Shown piece by piece: positions 20,944 to 23,012 of a DNA stretch of 23,012 nucleotides. The notes below the pieces were generated by a model, which was given only the letters and a program-made list of their open reading frames with translations, was not told the origin of the DNA and did no database searches. A program made the position numbers and the translations under genes. Source of the DNA: a virus; the IMG/VR virus record IMGVR_UViG_3300020154_000017, positions 1-23,012 of that record. The stretch is one strand, 5' to 3'. The number at the start of each line of letters is the position of its first letter. Within the stretch, counting starts at the first letter, position 1.

Positions 20944-21699
20944 ATGGCACAGTTAAATAAAACAGACTTTAAGGCAAAATGGGCGACGCTGTTCGCGGAC
21001 AACGTATCGGGAGATATTGGCGCGAACGATATGCGGGACCTTAAAGAAGACATATCAGATTCCTTTCTGTCAATTGATGACAATTTCATTGATGAAGATG
21101 ACATGGCATCGGATAGCGCAACGAAAGCGCCGAGTCAACAAAGTGTAAAGGCTTATGCCCTTACCGGATCATCTGGCGCAACCGATAACGCAATCATAAG
21201 AGCGAATGGCGCAGGCGGGAAAACTGTGCAGTCCAGCACGCCAACAATTAACGATGATGGACGTATTCAAAGTGTAACCGACCCAACAGACGATCAGGAC
21301 GCGGCCACCAAAAAATACGTTGATGACAATTCATCATCCATAACCCACACAGAAGGTACTTATACCCCCACTCTCACTGGGGTGGCAAACGTGGCATCTT
21401 CCGTCGCATATGTATGCCAGTATGTTCGTATTGGTGCGAGAGTGTTTGTATTCGGAAGGATTGGAGTGCAGGCAACAGCAAGCACAACAAATACCGCAAT
21501 CACGTTAAGTCTGCCGATTGCATCGAACTTCAGTAGCGATATACAACTTGCGGGAGTGGCAAGCCAGAGTGATGCCAATAGGGACATGTCAGGGGCGATA
21601 CGATCAGATCCTACATCCGATGTGGCGGAGCTTTTGTTTAGATCTGAATCAACTAGCATGCGATCATTTTATTTTCAATTCATGTACCAAGTCTTGTAA
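20944..21699 (+). CDS. Tail fiber / receptor-binding protein
   Basis: This 251-aa protein shows a short helical N terminus (T-D-F-K-A-K-W-A-T-L-F, then D-M-R-D-L-K-E-D-I), a linker with A-P-S-Q-Q-S-V-K-A-Y, and a motif D-P-T-D-D-Q-D-A-A-T-K-K-Y-V-D typical of tail fiber shafts. The C-terminal domain (about 137-251) has G-T-Y-T-P-T-L-T-G-V, Y-V-R-I-G-A-R-V-F-V-F-G-R-I and L-S-L-P-I-A. This pattern is common in the receptor-binding heads of phage fibers and spikes. It lies seven bases after the tail-tip gene. It likely binds a host surface receptor; no chaperone or intramolecular cleavage motif was seen. Confidence 0.75.
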   Translation: MAQLNKTDFKAKWATLFADNVSGDIGANDMRDLKEDISDSFLSIDDNFIDEDDMASDSATKAPSQQSVKAYALTGSSGATDNAIIRANGAGGKTVQSSTPTINDDGRIQSVTDPTDDQDAATKKYVDDNSSSITHTEGTYTPTLTGVANVASSVAYVCQYVRIGARVFVFGRIGVQATASTTNTAITLSLPIASNFSSDIQLAGVASQSDANRDMSGAIRSDPTSDVAELLFRSESTSMRSFYFQFMYQVL

Positions 21700-21716
21700 A
21701 AAGGATTACAATTTTT

Positions 21717-22241
21717 ATGGCAAAGCAATCAATTAACATAGGAACAACAGCGAACGACAGAACGGGGGATAACCTCAGAGATGCGTTCGATAAAGTGAAC
21801 GACAACACTGACGAGCTATACACAAAAGACACAGAACACGACGCGGACATCGCGGCCATCGAATCTGATGTTACATCAATTGAGTCAGATGTCGCAGCAG
21901 TAGAAAGCGACGTTGCAACCTTAGAGGACAAACTTGACATCGATGTTGAATCTTTCGCTACTGAATTAACCTTTGATGAGGATAAAGATTTAGCCACACA
22001 GTCAGGCGGAACAACAACGTTTACCCTGGCAGCATCTGGACACGTGAACGGAGTCGGTATTGTCGCGAGAATAAATGAACCAGTTGCAGTAAACTTTCCA
22101 GCAGGATTTGAGGCATTGAACGGCAGCGATAGCATTTCAACAACGGACATGAATATTATCGTGTTCCGGTATTTTGAAAACTATGACGGTGCCGGAAATG
22201 GGAAGGTTCTTTACACAATCAAAAATCAAACTGCGGTATGA
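21717..22241 (+). CDS. Coiled-coil tail appendage protein
   Basis: This 174-aa protein starts with I-N-I-G-T-T-A-N-D-R-T-G-D-N-L-R-D-A-F-D, a recurring N-terminal module in phage tail proteins that seems to mediate attachment. It is followed by a run of seven-residue repeats (E-S-D-V four-residue cores at about residues 49-69, with hydrophobic residues in step), a short trimeric coiled coil. The C-terminal domain (about 80-174) is beta-rich, with T-T-F-T-L-A-A-S-G-H. The repeats use different codons, so they are kept at the protein level and are not a recent DNA duplication. The stop overlaps the next start as ATGA. Likely a fiber component. Confidence 0.72.
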   Translation: MAKQSINIGTTANDRTGDNLRDAFDKVNDNTDELYTKDTEHDADIAAIESDVTSIESDVAAVESDVATLEDKLDIDVESFATELTFDEDKDLATQSGGTTTFTLAASGHVNGVGIVARINEPVAVNFPAGFEALNGSDSISTTDMNIIVFRYFENYDGAGNGKVLYTIKNQTAV

Positions 22242-23012
22242 GAATCAGCCACTTTTTAGGATGGCTCACCTCTTCTTCATCTGAAGAAGAAATAGACCCT
22301 CGTGACGTGGCTACATTTAACGGGGGTACTTCAAAAGGCGTTGCTGCGGCAAGAGATTTAGATTATGAAATAACGTCTTCAAATCTTGCTATCAGTATTG
22401 AGTTCTGGATAAAGGGTAGCAATCTTTCAAAATTAGCAGAGACACCTTTAACAGTTACAGACGCAACGCGGGCGCAATGGGTGTTTTCGTGGGTTGGTGA
22501 AAACAATACAAGCGTACCTCGCAAACTTCAATTTCTCAGAGTAGGTAGTTCAACAGGTTCTATTTTTCAGCAAGTTCAAAGCACATCAAGGTTACTTCGA
22601 AATCGCTGGTATCACGTAGTTGTAACGTCGGCGGAAGGGGCTTCGAATGGGTTAAAAATGTATATCAATAGTGTTGAAGAAACAAACCTAAGCGCAGCCG
22701 GAACGTTTGTAAATTCTTATTCAACCGCGAACATGAGGTTAAGAATAGGCTCTGATCGTGGCGATACAAATTTCTTCCGGGGGAAGATGTGTAATGTCCG
22801 TTTTTGGAACCGGGTTCTCACACAATCGGAAGTAACAGAACTTTACAACAACGGAGTACATTTAGACGACGCGTCAGGACTTTCATTTTACGCTGATGCT
22901 TTTGTAGATCAATTCTCATGCACCGAGAATCTGACAAGTAGCGACGGCGTTGCCCTCACAGAGACAGCAATGACATACGCGGAATCGAGAGTTTCAGCAA
23001 ACAGGCAAAACA
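22238..23012 (+). CDS. LamG-like lectin tail protein, cut by window edge
   Basis: This frame of at least 258 codons starts at an ATG that overlaps the previous stop (ATGA) and runs out of the window. Residues about 25-225 have the pattern of a LamG/concanavalin-like domain (Laminin_G_3 type): V-A-T-F-N-G-G, I-S-I-E-F-W-I-K-G, N-R-W-Y-H-V-V-V-T, then G-L-K-M-Y-I-N. Next come L-R-I-G-S-D-R-G, F-R-G-K-M-C-N-V-R-F-W-N-R-V-L and E-V-T-E-L-Y-N-N-G. Such domains bind glycans, so this is a candidate for recognition of the host capsule or surface polysaccharide. It is the third of a run of recognition proteins after the tail tip. The C terminus is not seen. Confidence 0.8.
   Translation, partial: MRISHFLGWLTSSSSEEEIDPRDVATFNGGTSKGVAAARDLDYEITSSNLAISIEFWIKGSNLSKLAETPLTVTDATRAQWVFSWVGENNTSVPRKLQFLRVGSSTGSIFQQVQSTSRLLRNRWYHVVVTSAEGASNGLKMYINSVEETNLSAAGTFVNSYSTANMRLRIGSDRGDTNFFRGKMCNVRFWNRVLTQSEVTELYNNGVHLDDASGLSFYADAFVDQFSCTENLTSSDGVALTETAMTYAESRVSANRQN

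Noticed and set aside
21680-22150. Long minus-strand frame (156 codons) opposite the coiled-coil tail protein.
   Set aside because: It is very Ser-rich, arising from the reverse of the E-S-D-V repeats, with no plausible domain or regulatory context.

Overview
The window looks like the lysogeny-plus-structural half of a temperate, long-tailed (probably siphovirus-like) phage or prophage of a Bacteroidota host. The host assignment rests on four things: a tyrosine integrase of the Bacteroidota domain layout; two lipoproteins with Cys-Ser followed by acidic residues, as in Bacteroidota surface lipoproteins; A-rich gene leaders that mostly lack strong Shine-Dalgarno sequences; and a SprB-repeat-like domain in a tail protein. 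No rRNA, tRNA or CRISPR array was seen. No stretch over 300 bases lacks a gene; the longest gaps are 1334-1499 and 2991-3200.

Left end (1-3000). A leftward operon encodes a possible ribbon-helix-helix protein, a helix-turn-helix excisionase-like protein and a small membrane protein. It diverges from a rightward XRE-like repressor gene. A perfect 8+4+8 palindrome at 707-726 lies almost exactly midway between the two start codons and is the likely operator. Next comes a rightward cassette of accessory (moron-type) genes: a DUF3761-like lipoprotein, a two-helix membrane protein and a larger lipoprotein. It ends in two hairpins, one a clear terminator. This cassette is the best candidate for lysogenic conversion. 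A small gene and a second terminator precede the integrase.

Middle (3200-5860). The tyrosine integrase is followed by a run of very small genes, including two short membrane proteins under 60 residues. A 20-bp sequence from the integrase 3' end (19 of 20 identical) recurs 280 bp downstream and brackets one of the small genes. No replication genes were recognised.

Right part (5860-23012). An HK97-type late operon runs rightward without a break: HNH nuclease, small and large terminase, portal, S78 prohead protease, HK97-fold major capsid protein, a secreted-looking beta-rich protein, head-tail connector, adaptor, gp10-like protein, DUF3168-like tail terminator, decoration-like protein, tail tube protein, tail chaperones G and T, tape measure, a large tail-tip protein, and three receptor-recognition proteins ending in a LamG-like lectin gene cut by the window edge. 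The T chaperone frame has no start codon of its own. It joins G by a -1 shift at a run of five G, with a perfect 8-bp stem seven bases downstream, which is a convincing recoding signal. Most of the operon is packed with short overlaps; the portal gene has the longest leader (about 100 bases).

The most interesting points are the G/GT recoding element, the predicted surface lipoproteins beside the repressor, a signal peptide on a protein inside the capsid cluster, the SprB-like domain in the tail tip, and the duplicated integrase end.
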